This document shows, in pieces, positions 8,774 to 15,786 of a stretch of 22,888 nucleotides of DNA (position 1 is its first letter; each line of letters starts with the position of its first letter). The stretch comes from JAJPHT01 sp035526585 (lineage in GTDB: Archaea > Thermoplasmatota > SW-10-69-26 > JACQPN01 > JAJPHT01). A program made the position numbers and the translations under genes. The notes beneath the pieces are model-generated. The model made no database searches, was not told the origin of the DNA, and worked only from the letters and a program-made list of their open reading frames with translations. The stretch is taken from NCBI GenBank assembly GCA_035526585.1, contig DATLCC010000094.1, forward strand, positions 1 to 22,888, in the 5' to 3' direction.

Positions 8774-8781
8774 CTATAAGG
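8774..8781 (-). promoter_or_regulatory. TATA box of the mutase gene
   Basis: CTTATAG on the minus strand, centred about 27 nt upstream of the ATG at 8749. Archaeal TATA boxes sit about 26 nt before the transcription start, which places the start at the ATG and predicts a leaderless mRNA. Confidence 0.6.
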
Positions 8782-8835
8782 GCTGTGGCCCGGGATGCAC
8801 CACGGGCGATCCGAGTCCACTACATGGTCTCCTTC

Positions 8836-8910
8836 GGGATCGGGATAGGGAATGGGGTCGGCGAAGGAACGCAGCGTCCTTCGTCCAACCCCCACCCCTA
8901 CCCATCTCCC
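8836..8910. repeat. Inverted repeat with opposing G-quadruplex motifs
   Basis: Left arm: four G-runs on the plus strand with 3-nt spacers (GGGATCGGGATAGGGAATGG and two more G, 8836-8857). Right arm: four C-runs (8889-8910), i.e. four G-runs on the minus strand with spacers of 1-4 nt. Between them lies a hairpin, CGAAGG / CCTTCG with inner ACGC / GCGT. GGGGT and ACCCC also pair across it. It lies in the divergent mutase/stress-protein intergenic region and does not encode a recognisable protein. It may be a non-autonomous mobile repeat or a structural regulator. Confidence 0.6.
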
Positions 8911-9000
8911 GAAAGCGACAACGGAGAGCGGGCCATCCAAAGACGAACGAGGAGTTGCTGGGAGAAGCCTTCAAAGCAAGCCCGGCCTCATCCGCGGTGC

Positions 9001-9438
9001 ATGGGCCTCGTGCTCGTCGGCTTCGACGGAAGCCCCTCCTCGCGCCGCGCGACCGAGCTCGCGGCGCGCCGCTCCCGCGCGCACGGCGACGAGCTCGCCC
9101 TCGTCACGGTCGTCCCGCGGCAGGTCATCGACTCGTCGCTCGCGGATCTCATGCCCGCCGGTTTCCAGCTCCCGCCCGAGCTTTCGCGCACGTTCCACGA
9201 GAACGCCCGGACGCGCCTGGAAGAGGTCGCCGCGGCGCTGCGCCAGGGCGGCGCGAAGGTGCAGACGCACGTGCGCGCGGGCGACGCGGGCGCGACGCTC
9301 CTGCAGATGAGCGAGGAGCTGCACGCGGCGGAGCTCGTCATCGGCCAGAAGGCGTTCGAGGACCCACGGCAGCCGATGGGGCGCAACGCCGCCCTCGTGC
9401 TGCGCGGCGCGAAGGTGCCCGTCACGATCGTCCCCTGA
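9001..9438 (+). CDS. Universal stress protein (UspA-like)
   Basis: 145-aa single-domain USP of the usual length. The N-terminal strand and loop VLVGFDGSPSSRRATELA carry the family Asp, and the C-terminal strand RGAKVPVTIVP is typical. The nucleotide-binding signature G-x2-G-x9-G-S/T is degenerate here: Ala replaces the second Gly and GR replaces GS in IGQKAFEDPRQPMGRN, so ATP binding is doubtful and a non-ATP-binding UspA type is more likely. The ATG at 9001 begins exactly at the fold; the longer upstream frame runs through the G-quadruplex repeat. CTTCAAAGC about 28 nt upstream may be a weak TATA box. The racemase-like gene follows 9 nt after the stop. Confidence 0.9.
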   Translation: MGLVLVGFDGSPSSRRATELAARRSRAHGDELALVTVVPRQVIDSSLADLMPAGFQLPPELSRTFHENARTRLEEVAAALRQGGAKVQTHVRAGDAGATLLQMSEELHAAELVIGQKAFEDPRQPMGRNAALVLRGAKVPVTIVP

Positions 9439-9447
9439 GGTGCGCGC

Positions 9448-10500
9448 CTGTCCGCTCCGCTCGCCGGCATCCACGTCCTCGACCTCTCGCGCCTCCTGCC
9501 GGGCCCGTTCCTCACGTCGCTCCTCGCGGACCTGGGCGCCGACGTCGTGAAGGTGGAGCCGCCCGGCGTCGGCGACGAAGCGCGCCTCCTCCCCTACGCG
9601 TTCGACGCGGTGAACCGCGGCAAGCGAAGCCTCGTCGTGGATCTCAAGAGCCCGCGCGGCGCGGAGGTCGTCCTGCGGCTCGCCGCGCGCAGCGACGTGC
9701 TCGTCGAGAGCTTCCGCCCGGGGGTCCTGGAGCGCCTCGGCGTGGGGGACGCCGCCCTCGCGGCCGCGAACCCGCGCCTCGTCCGCTGCGCGCTCGTCGG
9801 TCACCCGCCGGGTCCCTACCGCGACGACGTCGGTCACGACCTCAATTACCAGGCCCTCGCAGGGATCCTTTCCCTCTCCCCGACCTCGCCCGCTCCTCCG
9901 TCCCAGACCGCCGACCTCGGCGGCGCGCTCTACGCCGCGACCGGCATCCTTGCCGCGCTCTACGAGCGCGAGCGCACGGGGCGCGGCGCCCGCATCGAGG
10001 TCGCGCTCGCCGACGCCGCGCTCGCGTTCAACGTCCTCCCGCTCGCGCGCGCTGCGGCGCACGCCGAAGAGAACGGCGTCTGGGAGCTGTCAGGCTCGGC
10101 ACCGTGCTATCGCCTGTATCGCTGCGCAGACGGACGCCAGGTCGCGCTCGGAGCGCTCGAGCCGCGCTTCTTCGCGCGCTTCGCGCAGGCGACCGGCGCG
10201 CGTGAAGAGCTCCAGTTCGACGCGTCGCCGGAGGCGCACGCCGAGATGGAGGCGCTCTTCTCGAAGCGCACCGCCGCCGAGTGGGTCGCGACGCTGCGGG
10301 CGGCTGGCGTGCCGGCGACCCCCGTGCTCGCGCCCGCGGAGGTGGGCGTGCTTCCCTGCGCGGCGCATCCGCTCGCGCGCCCGCCGCGCGCGGCCGCGCC
10401 CGCGCCGGAGCTTGGAGAGCACACCGAAGCCATCTTGCGCGAGGCCGGATTCGGGGACGACGAGGTGCGCGCCCTGCGAGCGGCGCGCGCGGTGGAGTGA
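9448..10500 (+). CDS. Alpha-methylacyl-CoA racemase-like protein (CaiB/BaiF family), probable CTG start
   Basis: 350-aa cytoplasmic enzyme. Family features: LDLSRLLPGPF (10-20), LGADVVKVEPPG, GHDLNYQALAG (129-139), a Asp in ALADAAL (Asp189) and ALEPRFF (Glu238). The His-Asp-Glu set at 130/189/238 matches alpha-methylacyl-CoA racemases, which epimerise 2-methyl-branched acyl-CoAs before beta-oxidation, more closely than formyl-CoA transferases. No ATG, GTG or TTG lies between the preceding in-frame TGA (9436) and residue 1 of the conserved fold. A CTG at 9448, 5 nt after GAGGTG, gives the expected N-terminus (SAPLAGIHVLDL). The only later start, GTG at 9547, would delete 33 conserved residues. 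Probably co-transcribed with its neighbours. Confidence 0.9.
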   Translation: MSAPLAGIHVLDLSRLLPGPFLTSLLADLGADVVKVEPPGVGDEARLLPYAFDAVNRGKRSLVVDLKSPRGAEVVLRLAARSDVLVESFRPGVLERLGVGDAALAAANPRLVRCALVGHPPGPYRDDVGHDLNYQALAGILSLSPTSPAPPSQTADLGGALYAATGILAALYERERTGRGARIEVALADAALAFNVLPLARAAAHAEENGVWELSGSAPCYRLYRCADGRQVALGALEPRFFARFAQATGAREELQFDASPEAHAEMEALFSKRTAAEWVATLRAAGVPATPVLAPAEVGVLPCAAHPLARPPRAAAPAPELGEHTEAILREAGFGDDEVRALRAARAVE

Positions 10501-10504
10501 GATC

Positions 10505-11365
10505 ATGAAGCACGGTGCCCTTCGCGACGCGCTCGTCCTCGTCGGCGTCTTCGCCGGCCTCCTCCTCGGCCTCTATCTCCTGCTGGGGACGTGGCCGCCC
10601 GCCGTCATCGTCGAATCGGGGAGCATGATGCACGCCGACGACGAGGTGAGCTACGGCCGCTTCGGCACGATCGACCCGGGCGACCTCGTCCTCGTGAAGA
10701 AGGTCGGCAGCGTCGACGACGTGACGACCCTCGTCGAAGGCGGGCGCGACCGCTACGGGAAGCCAGGCGACGTGATCGTCTACCACAAGGGGATCGACCC
10801 TGACGGCACTCCCATCATCCACCGCGCCGTCGCCTACATCGAGGTCGTGGCCGACGGCTACGACGTGCGCTGGTCCGACGAGGGCGCGTGCGAAGGAGGC
10901 GCGACGAAGACGCAGCGCGACGGACACGCGTGGTGCCACTACGGGCCCGAGGGCGTGTACATCCCGAGCGTGCCCGTGCGGGGCGTGACGCCGACCTCGC
11001 CGTATCGCGCGCCGGCGAGCGGGTTCATGACCAAGGGCGACAACCCTGTCACGAACCGGCAGACCGACCAGGAAAGCCGCCTCTCGCAGAACGCGACGCG
11101 CGTCGCCGTTCCCGTGCCGCTCGAATGGATCGAAGGCAAGGGGCGCGCCGAAGTGCCTTGGCTCGGACTCATCAAGCTCTCGCTCGCGGGCAAGCGCAAC
11201 GAGGCGAACCCGCCGGCCGCGTGGGTGAAGGTCGGGAGCGCGTACGCGCCGAAGGATCTGTGGGTGATGCTCGGCGTGACGCTCTTCCTCGTCGTCGGCG
11301 TGCCGCTCCTCTACGACGGATACCGCGCGATGCAGAAGCGGCGCGGGCCGAAGGGGCCGACCTGA
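10505..11365 (+). CDS. Signal peptidase I, archaeal Sec11-like (S26B), copy 1
   Basis: 286-aa membrane protease that removes signal peptides after Sec export. An N-terminal helix (~9-28) anchors it. The catalytic Ser is in VESGSMMHAD (Ser40), the base is His106 in PIIHRAV (the Ser/His type of archaea and the ER, not Ser/Lys), and the conserved acid region is FMTKGDNPVTN...D (174-188). A C-terminal helix (~252-270) is followed by a basic tail. It is longer than most archaeal homologues (about 180-200 aa) because of an insert between His106 and the KGDN box (~115-165) and the C-terminal part. The ATG is 4 nt after the racemase stop and behind GGTGGAGTGA, so it is likely co-transcribed. Confidence 0.93.
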   Translation: MKHGALRDALVLVGVFAGLLLGLYLLLGTWPPAVIVESGSMMHADDEVSYGRFGTIDPGDLVLVKKVGSVDDVTTLVEGGRDRYGKPGDVIVYHKGIDPDGTPIIHRAVAYIEVVADGYDVRWSDEGACEGGATKTQRDGHAWCHYGPEGVYIPSVPVRGVTPTSPYRAPASGFMTKGDNPVTNRQTDQESRLSQNATRVAVPVPLEWIEGKGRAEVPWLGLIKLSLAGKRNEANPPAAWVKVGSAYAPKDLWVMLGVTLFLVVGVPLLYDGYRAMQKRRGPKGPT

Positions 11366-11370
11366 GAACG

Positions 11371-11378
11371 CTTATAAG
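11371..11378 (+). promoter_or_regulatory. TATA box of the second signal peptidase gene
   Basis: CTTATAAG centred 26 nt upstream of the ATG at 11401; there is no ribosome site before that ATG, so a leaderless transcript is expected. It gives the second copy its own promoter, separate from the operon ending with copy 1. Confidence 0.7.
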
Positions 11379-11400
11379 CGACCCCCACGTCCGAGGCGCG

Positions 11401-12558
11401 ATGGCGATCAAGTCCGCGGCCCTGCGCGATGCCATCGTGCTGGTCGCGGTGTTCGGGATCCTCCTGGGCGGCCTGTACGCCTACACCGGCACGTGGCCCC
11501 CCGCGGTCATCGTCGAGTCGGGCAGCATGATGCACGCCGACGACGAGGTCACGTACGGGCGGTTCGGCACGATCGATCCGGGCGACCTCGTCCTCGTGAA
11601 GGACGTGAAGACGATCGACGACGTCGTGACCACGGTCGAGGACGGCCACGAGCGCTACGGCAAGACGGGCGACGTGATCGTCTACTACCCCGCCAACAAC
11701 CGAGCCCGCACGCCGATCATCCACCGCGCCGTCGCCTACATCGAGGTCGAAGGCCAGCCGGGCGCGGCCACCTACTACGTGCGCTGGCCCGCGGACAAGG
11801 CGTGCGAAGGCGGCGCGACGAAGGTGCCCGAGCGCAACGGGCGCGCCTGGTGCCAGTACGGCTCCGAGGGCGTGTACCTCCCCGGCCTCGTCCAGGGGTT
11901 CGGCTCCACCACGGCCGAGCCGGTCCCGTATCGCCCGGCCGCCTCGGGATTCATGACGAAAGGGGACAACCCCGTCACGAACACCCAGACGGACCAGCTC
12001 TCCGGCCTCTCGCACGACGATCGTGGGACCCCCGTGCCCGTGAAGGTCGAATGGATCGAAGGCAAAGGGCGCGCGGAGCTCCCCTGGCTCGGCCTCATCA
12101 AGCTCGGCCTCGCGGGCCGCCCGAACGAGGCGAACCCGCCGCACGCGTGGGTGAAGGTCGGCAGCGCGTACGCGCCCAAGGACCTCTGGGTCATGCTCGG
12201 CGTCACCCTCTTCCTCGTCGTCGGCGTGCCCCTCATCTACGACGGCTACAAGGCCGTCCAGAACCGCCGGCTCTCGAAGGCGCTCCCAGGAGCGCCCGGC
12301 GATATCATCGCGCAGCCGACGCCCCACGGAAGCGTGCGCCTCGCGTGGGGCTATCAGGGCGGCGAAGTCCACTCGTTCCGGGTCTACCGGGGCGACCTGC
12401 GCGTCGCGAGCACTCCGGTCCCCGAGTGGGAGGACCTCACGGCGCAAGCCGGCTCCTCGTACACGTACAGCGTGAGCGTCGTGAACGAGTTCGGGAACGA
12501 GGGGCCGCGATCGCCCGCCGCAGCCGTGACGCTTCCACCGCCCGCTGAGACGGTCTGA
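11401..12558 (+). CDS. Signal peptidase I (S26B), copy 2, with C-terminal FnIII-like domain
   Basis: 385 aa; residues 1-290 are a close paralogue of the gene upstream, sharing whole blocks (WPPAVIVESGSMMHADDEV, YGRFGTIDPGDLVLVK, GFMTKGDNPVTN, VKVGSAYAPKDLWVMLGVT). Catalytic residues are Ser42 and His108. It differs by a C-terminal extension (~294-385) with the look of a fibronectin type III domain (GSVRLAWGY, SFRVYRG, YTYSVSVVNEFGNEGPRSPAAAV). With one helix at each end of the protease domain, this extension would lie on the cytoplasmic side, unusual for FnIII, unless one helix does not cross. It has its own TATA box. The pair arose by tandem duplication; distinct substrates or regulation are inferred. 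Confidence 0.92.
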   Translation: MAIKSAALRDAIVLVAVFGILLGGLYAYTGTWPPAVIVESGSMMHADDEVTYGRFGTIDPGDLVLVKDVKTIDDVVTTVEDGHERYGKTGDVIVYYPANNRARTPIIHRAVAYIEVEGQPGAATYYVRWPADKACEGGATKVPERNGRAWCQYGSEGVYLPGLVQGFGSTTAEPVPYRPAASGFMTKGDNPVTNTQTDQLSGLSHDDRGTPVPVKVEWIEGKGRAELPWLGLIKLGLAGRPNEANPPHAWVKVGSAYAPKDLWVMLGVTLFLVVGVPLIYDGYKAVQNRRLSKALPGAPGDIIAQPTPHGSVRLAWGYQGGEVHSFRVYRGDLRVASTPVPEWEDLTAQAGSSYTYSVSVVNEFGNEGPRSPAAAVTLPPPAETV

Positions 12559-12604
12559 CCGTCGACGCCGCGTGACATCATCTGAGGGCCTTTCTCTTCG
12601 CAGG

Positions 12605-12678
12605 CGAAGCCACGGAGGGCCACGGAGATGGAGAGACAACAGAAAGCCTCCCCGTCTCCGTGGCCCTCCGTGGCTTCG
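12605..12678. repeat. Perfect 24-bp inverted repeat (long hairpin)
   Basis: Arms 12605-12628 and 12655-12678 are exact reverse complements, with a 26-nt loop. Each arm contains CCACGG-AGGG-CCACGGAG, a short internal repeat. A small palindrome, CTTCGC-AG-GCGAAG, lies at 12597-12610. It sits between convergent genes, where it could end transcription from both sides, but its perfection suggests a mobile miniature repeat. Confidence 0.8.
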
Positions 12679-12731
12679 TTTTCGACCGAAAGAGAGCCTA
12701 CGCTTCGTTTTCAACAAGGAGAGAGCCTACG
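12674..12731. repeat. Tandem 29-bp direct repeat
   Basis: Two adjacent 29-nt units (12674-12702, 12703-12731), each starting CTTCGTTTTC and ending GAGAGCCTACG, match at 24 of 29 positions. The first unit overlaps the right arm of the hairpin and the second contains the stop codon of the small zinc protein. Only two units and no spacer, so not a CRISPR array. Confidence 0.75.
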
Positions 12732-12861
12732 ACGCGGCGGCCTCGCGCACGCGCGGGTTGTGCGGGTCCGTCCGGATGCCGTGGATCGTGCGGCAGCTCT
12801 CGCCGGGCGCCGCGCCGCACGTGGGGCACTCGATCGAGGACCAGGCGGGCTTCGCGCGCAC
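12727..12861 (-). CDS. Tiny zinc-finger protein
   Basis: 44 aa from a GTG at 12861. Ligand pattern: Cys12-x2-Cys15-x7-Cys23, with His27 or His34 as the fourth ligand (CPTCGAAPGESCRTIHG). This resembles small zinc-binding modules of the CPxCGAxPGxxCRT type that I know from phage and actinobacterial proteins. Upstream codons remain open and include another Cys (LICRGARAW), but no usual start codon lies there. It follows glutamate 5-kinase by 68 nt on the same strand and may be co-transcribed. Function unknown; nucleic-acid binding is only a family-level guess. Confidence 0.55.
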   Translation of the reverse strand: MRAKPAWSSIECPTCGAAPGESCRTIHGIRTDPHNPRVREAAAS

Positions 12862-12929
12862 ATGCCAGGCTCGTGCTCCCCGACAGATGAGGCCTGCGGG
12901 GAAGCGTGCCCGGAAAAGCGAAAGTCGGG

Positions 12930-14036
12930 CTATTTCTCATCGAGCAGGAGCACGTTCCCCTTCGACGTCACGTTCACGGGCCCGTCGATCGCGAGCGCGG
13001 CGCGCGCCTCCAGGGTCTTGAGCCCCTGCACGCGCGCGATGTCGTCCGAGCTGAGCTCGCTCACGGCGCGCGCGACGGTCTTCCCTTCGCAGACGACGGC
13101 GACGACGCTTTCCACGTCGAACTGCCCCTTCACGCCCACGACGCCCGCAGGCAGCAGGTGCTTCCCGGCGGCGAGCGCGCGCGCGGCGCCCGCGTCCACG
13201 TGCACCTCGCCCTCGGCTTTCGCGAGCAGGAGCCATCGCCGCGCGCCGGTCGCTCGCGCCTGCGGCACGAAGCGCGTGCCTACAGCTTCGCCCGCAGCGA
13301 TGCGGCGCAGGATGTGGGCTTCGCGGCCGGGCGCGATGACGACCTCGGTGCCGTTCTCCATGGCGAGCGCGGCGGCGTCGAGCTTGGAGGCCATGCCGCC
13401 GCGGCCGCCGCTCGATGTCTTCGCGCTGGCCATGGCGCGGATGCGATCGTCGACCTCGCGCACGATGGGCACAAGTTCCGCGCCAGGCTCGCCAGGCGCC
13501 TTCGTGTAGAGCCCCTTCACGTCGCTCAGGATCACGAGGAGGTCCGCCTCCAGCTTGGTCGCGACGAGCGCGGAGAGGCGATCGTTGTCTCCGAAGCCCG
13601 CGTCGATCTCGCTGATCGAGACGGTGTCGTTCTCGTTCACGATCGGGACGACGTTCATCTCCAAGAGCTTCAGCATCGCGGCGCGCATGTGGAGATAGCT
13701 TTCGCGGCGCGCGAAGGTATGGTACGTCAACAGGACCTGCCCGACGGGGCGCCCGCGCCGCGCGAACGCGGCGGCCCAGTCCTGCATGAGGCGCGGCTGG
13801 CCCACGGCCGCGGCGGCCTGGCGCACGCGCACGTCGCGCGGCTTCTCGTGGAGGCCGAGCATGTGGCGGCCGGTGCCGATCGCGCCCGATGTGACGAGGA
13901 TGACCTGGTGTCCCGCGTCGACGAGGTCGAGCATCTCGTCCGCGATGGTCGCCATGTACCAGGGATCAGGACGGCCAAGGTCCCCGCATATCGTGTTGGT
14001 GCCGATCTTGACGACGATGCGGCGCTTGGCAGGCAC
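12930..14036 (-). CDS. proB: Glutamate 5-kinase
   Basis: Cytoplasmic enzyme of proline synthesis: phosphorylates L-glutamate at the gamma-carboxyl with ATP. 368 aa, the length of the two-domain form. The amino-acid kinase domain (1-~250) has VVKIGTNTIC, VTSGAIGTG, NENDTVS, FGDNDRLSALVA, LSDVKGLY and GRGGMASKLDAA. A C-terminal PUA domain (~275-360) is present. The start is a GTG at 14036; no ATG is available and no clear ribosome site is seen, so it may be leaderless. Its product is used by glutamyl-phosphate reductase, here encoded about 2.7 kb away on the same strand rather than adjacent. Confidence 0.96.
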   Translation of the reverse strand: MPAKRRIVVKIGTNTICGDLGRPDPWYMATIADEMLDLVDAGHQVILVTSGAIGTGRHMLGLHEKPRDVRVRQAAAAVGQPRLMQDWAAAFARRGRPVGQVLLTYHTFARRESYLHMRAAMLKLLEMNVVPIVNENDTVSISEIDAGFGDNDRLSALVATKLEADLLVILSDVKGLYTKAPGEPGAELVPIVREVDDRIRAMASAKTSSGGRGGMASKLDAAALAMENGTEVVIAPGREAHILRRIAAGEAVGTRFVPQARATGARRWLLLAKAEGEVHVDAGAARALAAGKHLLPAGVVGVKGQFDVESVVAVVCEGKTVARAVSELSSDDIARVQGLKTLEARAALAIDGPVNVTSKGNVLLLDEK

Positions 14037-14075
14037 GACGGCTGGATGCGGCCCGGAATGGAATGAATCCTGCGC

Positions 14076-14822
14076 TCATCCCACGCGCGCGAAGGAAAGA
14101 TCGAAGCCGCTCACAGCGCCGCCCCGGGCGACCGGCCGCGCGTGCGCCATGAGCGGGAGCGCGCCGTCGCTCGTCTGGGCGAGGACGCTGGATGCCGCGG
14201 TGCCGCCCATGGCGCTGCCGCGGATGCTGGAGACGACGTGCCTGTCGCTACTGACCCCGAACATCCCCCATTGGCCATCGCCCAGCGTGCTCGTGCCCGT
14301 CGTCGGCTGGCCCACCATCTCGAAGCCGCCGCCTGCCGCGCCGATGACGATGTGCTCGCCGCCGGTCGGGAGCGTTTCTGCCGTCGTATCCGAGAGCGCG
14401 ACTCGCGGCAGGCCGAGGCCGGTCAGCGCATCGACGATCGTGCGCGGTTGCGCGAGCGCGAAGAGGGGGATCGTGTAGTCGGCGATGCCGGGCTGTCGCC
14501 ACGCAGGGGGCGCGAGGACATCGAGCTCGCCGTACGAGAACCATGCCTCGCCCGTCTCCACGCCATCGACCTGGGAGCCCGCGCAGTGGACGCTCACGAT
14601 CCAGAACACCGACGTGAGCGACGTCTCCGCGCTTCGGGGCTGGAAGCCAGCGGGGAGAAGCTCACGCGCCTCGCTCGCAAGGACGGGGAAGCTCCCGCTG
14701 AGGTTCTGGCAGCCCGAAAGCGCGAGCGCGGGCGGGTCGCCCGTCGCGCCGCCCGCGGGGATGGTGACCAGGGAGGGCGTCAGGCACCCGGCGAAGACCA
14801 GGGCGAGAAGGATCGCGCGCAT
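14076..14822 (-). CDS. Secreted lipoprotein of unknown function
   Basis: 248 aa with a very short lipoprotein signal (lipobox VFAGC, Cys13). The mature part has an all-beta look. The segment around ARELLPAGFQP, a central Cys (VSVHCAG) and a later LAPPAW faintly recalls the beta-barrel of the acetoacetate decarboxylase-like superfamily, but the catalytic Lys region is not recognisable, so this is a weak suggestion. The second half is Gly/Thr/Ser-rich. It lies 39 nt upstream of proB on the same strand; whether they share a transcript is unclear. Confidence 0.8.
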   Translation of the reverse strand: MRAILLALVFAGCLTPSLVTIPAGGATGDPPALALSGCQNLSGSFPVLASEARELLPAGFQPRSAETSLTSVFWIVSVHCAGSQVDGVETGEAWFSYGELDVLAPPAWRQPGIADYTIPLFALAQPRTIVDALTGLGLPRVALSDTTAETLPTGGEHIVIGAAGGGFEMVGQPTTGTSTLGDGQWGMFGVSSDRHVVSSIRGSAMGGTAASSVLAQTSDGALPLMAHARPVARGGAVSGFDLSFARVG

Positions 14823-14932
14823 GGGTGGCGAACGCTCTCACACGGCATGAGCGAAGTGCAAGCCTGTGGCGGCATCTGGCGGCGAAGGGTGTCCCCGAAC
14901 GTTGATGGCCACCCGGGCGCGTGCGCGTCCCT

Positions 14933-15208
14933 ATGGTCGGCGAAGGACTCGAATGGGACGACTGGGTCGGGCTCGCGCTCGCGATCGTCGCAGGGATCCT
15001 CTTTTTCATCGCGCTCCGCGCGTACCGTCGCACCCGAACGACGCGCGTCCTGCTGTTCGCCGCAGCGTTCGGCATGTACTTCGTGAAGGAGCTCGTCGGC
15101 GGTGCAGGCCCCGTCCTTCCCGTAGGCGAAAGCCTCGTGGACACTGTCGAGCTCCTGGCCGACGCGTCGGTGCTGCTGCTCTTCTTCCTTGGCACGACCC
15201 GCCCGTGA
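14933..15208 (+). CDS. Small membrane protein next to a winged-helix regulator
   Basis: 91 aa from the ATG at 14933 (a GTG at 14921 would add four residues). Three hydrophobic helices: ~11-28, ~38-54 and ~70-86, with a basic loop (YRRTRTTR) after the first. The arrangement resembles short haloarchaeal membrane proteins that accompany wHTH regulators (DUF7521-like), a resemblance from memory only. Its stop is 7 nt before the regulator's ATG, and the GTGAGG covering that stop is the regulator's ribosome site, so the pair is an operon. The membrane protein may sense a signal for the regulator. Confidence 0.75.
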   Translation: MVGEGLEWDDWVGLALAIVAGILFFIALRAYRRTRTTRVLLFAAAFGMYFVKELVGGAGPVLPVGESLVDTVELLADASVLLLFFLGTTRP

Positions 15209-15215
15209 GGCGCGC

Positions 15216-15734
15216 ATGCCCCACGACCCGCTCGAGCTCGAGACGCGACGCACGCTCTACCAGTTCATCGTGCGCCATCCGGGGAAGTACCTCCGCGAGC
15301 TGCAACGCGAGCTCGGCATGGCGATGGGGGCGCTGGAGCACCACCTGCGCGAGCTCGAGGCCGCAGGGCTCGTCACCGTGCAGAACGAGGAGCACAAGCG
15401 CTTCTTCTCGGCCGACCTGCCGCGCGCGGACAAGCCCATCCTCGGGCAGCTCCGCCAGGCGCTCGCGCGGCGCGCGCTCGTCGTGCTTCTGACCCGTGGC
15501 CCATGCACGAAGACGGCCCTCCTCGACGCGCTCGGCGTCTCGGCGAGCACGCTGAACTACCACCTGAAGCGGCTCGTGGAGACGGGCATCGTCGAGGCCG
15601 GGAAGGAAGGGCGCGAGGCCGTCTACGCCGTGCGCGACCCCGGCACGATCGTGCGGCTCCTCTCCTGCTATCGTTCGAGCCTGCTCGACCGCCTGGTCGA
15701 TTCGTTCCTCGACGGGATCGAAGCGATGCGCTGA
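15216..15734 (+). CDS. Winged helix-turn-helix regulator with two wHTH domains
   Basis: 172 aa. The first wHTH covers ~8-65 (GKYLRELQRELGMAMGALEH, then the wing VTVQNEEHKRFF) and the second ~85-145 (TKTALLDALGVSASTLNYHL, wing VEAGKEGREAVYAV). A C-terminal helix (~148-172) may dimerise. The tandem arrangement is common among archaeal MarR/ArsR-like regulators. The ATG at 15216 follows GAGG by 6 nt; the longer frame from 15189 would overlap the membrane protein gene. Likely a DNA-binding repressor or activator acting with its membrane partner; targets unknown, perhaps the lipoprotein gene 52 nt downstream. Confidence 0.9.
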   Translation: MPHDPLELETRRTLYQFIVRHPGKYLRELQRELGMAMGALEHHLRELEAAGLVTVQNEEHKRFFSADLPRADKPILGQLRQALARRALVVLLTRGPCTKTALLDALGVSASTLNYHLKRLVETGIVEAGKEGREAVYAVRDPGTIVRLLSCYRSSLLDRLVDSFLDGIEAMR

Positions 15735-15786
15735 CAGCGACCAGCGTCCCCAAGCCTTGACGCATCCGCGCGGCCCATGGGCCCCC

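Noticed and set aside
8767..9000. N-terminal extension of the universal stress protein
   Set aside because: It would be translated from the G-quadruplex inverted repeat and has no counterpart in the family; the fold starts at 9001.
12674..12731. CRISPR-like repeat
   Set aside because: Only two adjacent imperfect units, no spacers and no cas genes.
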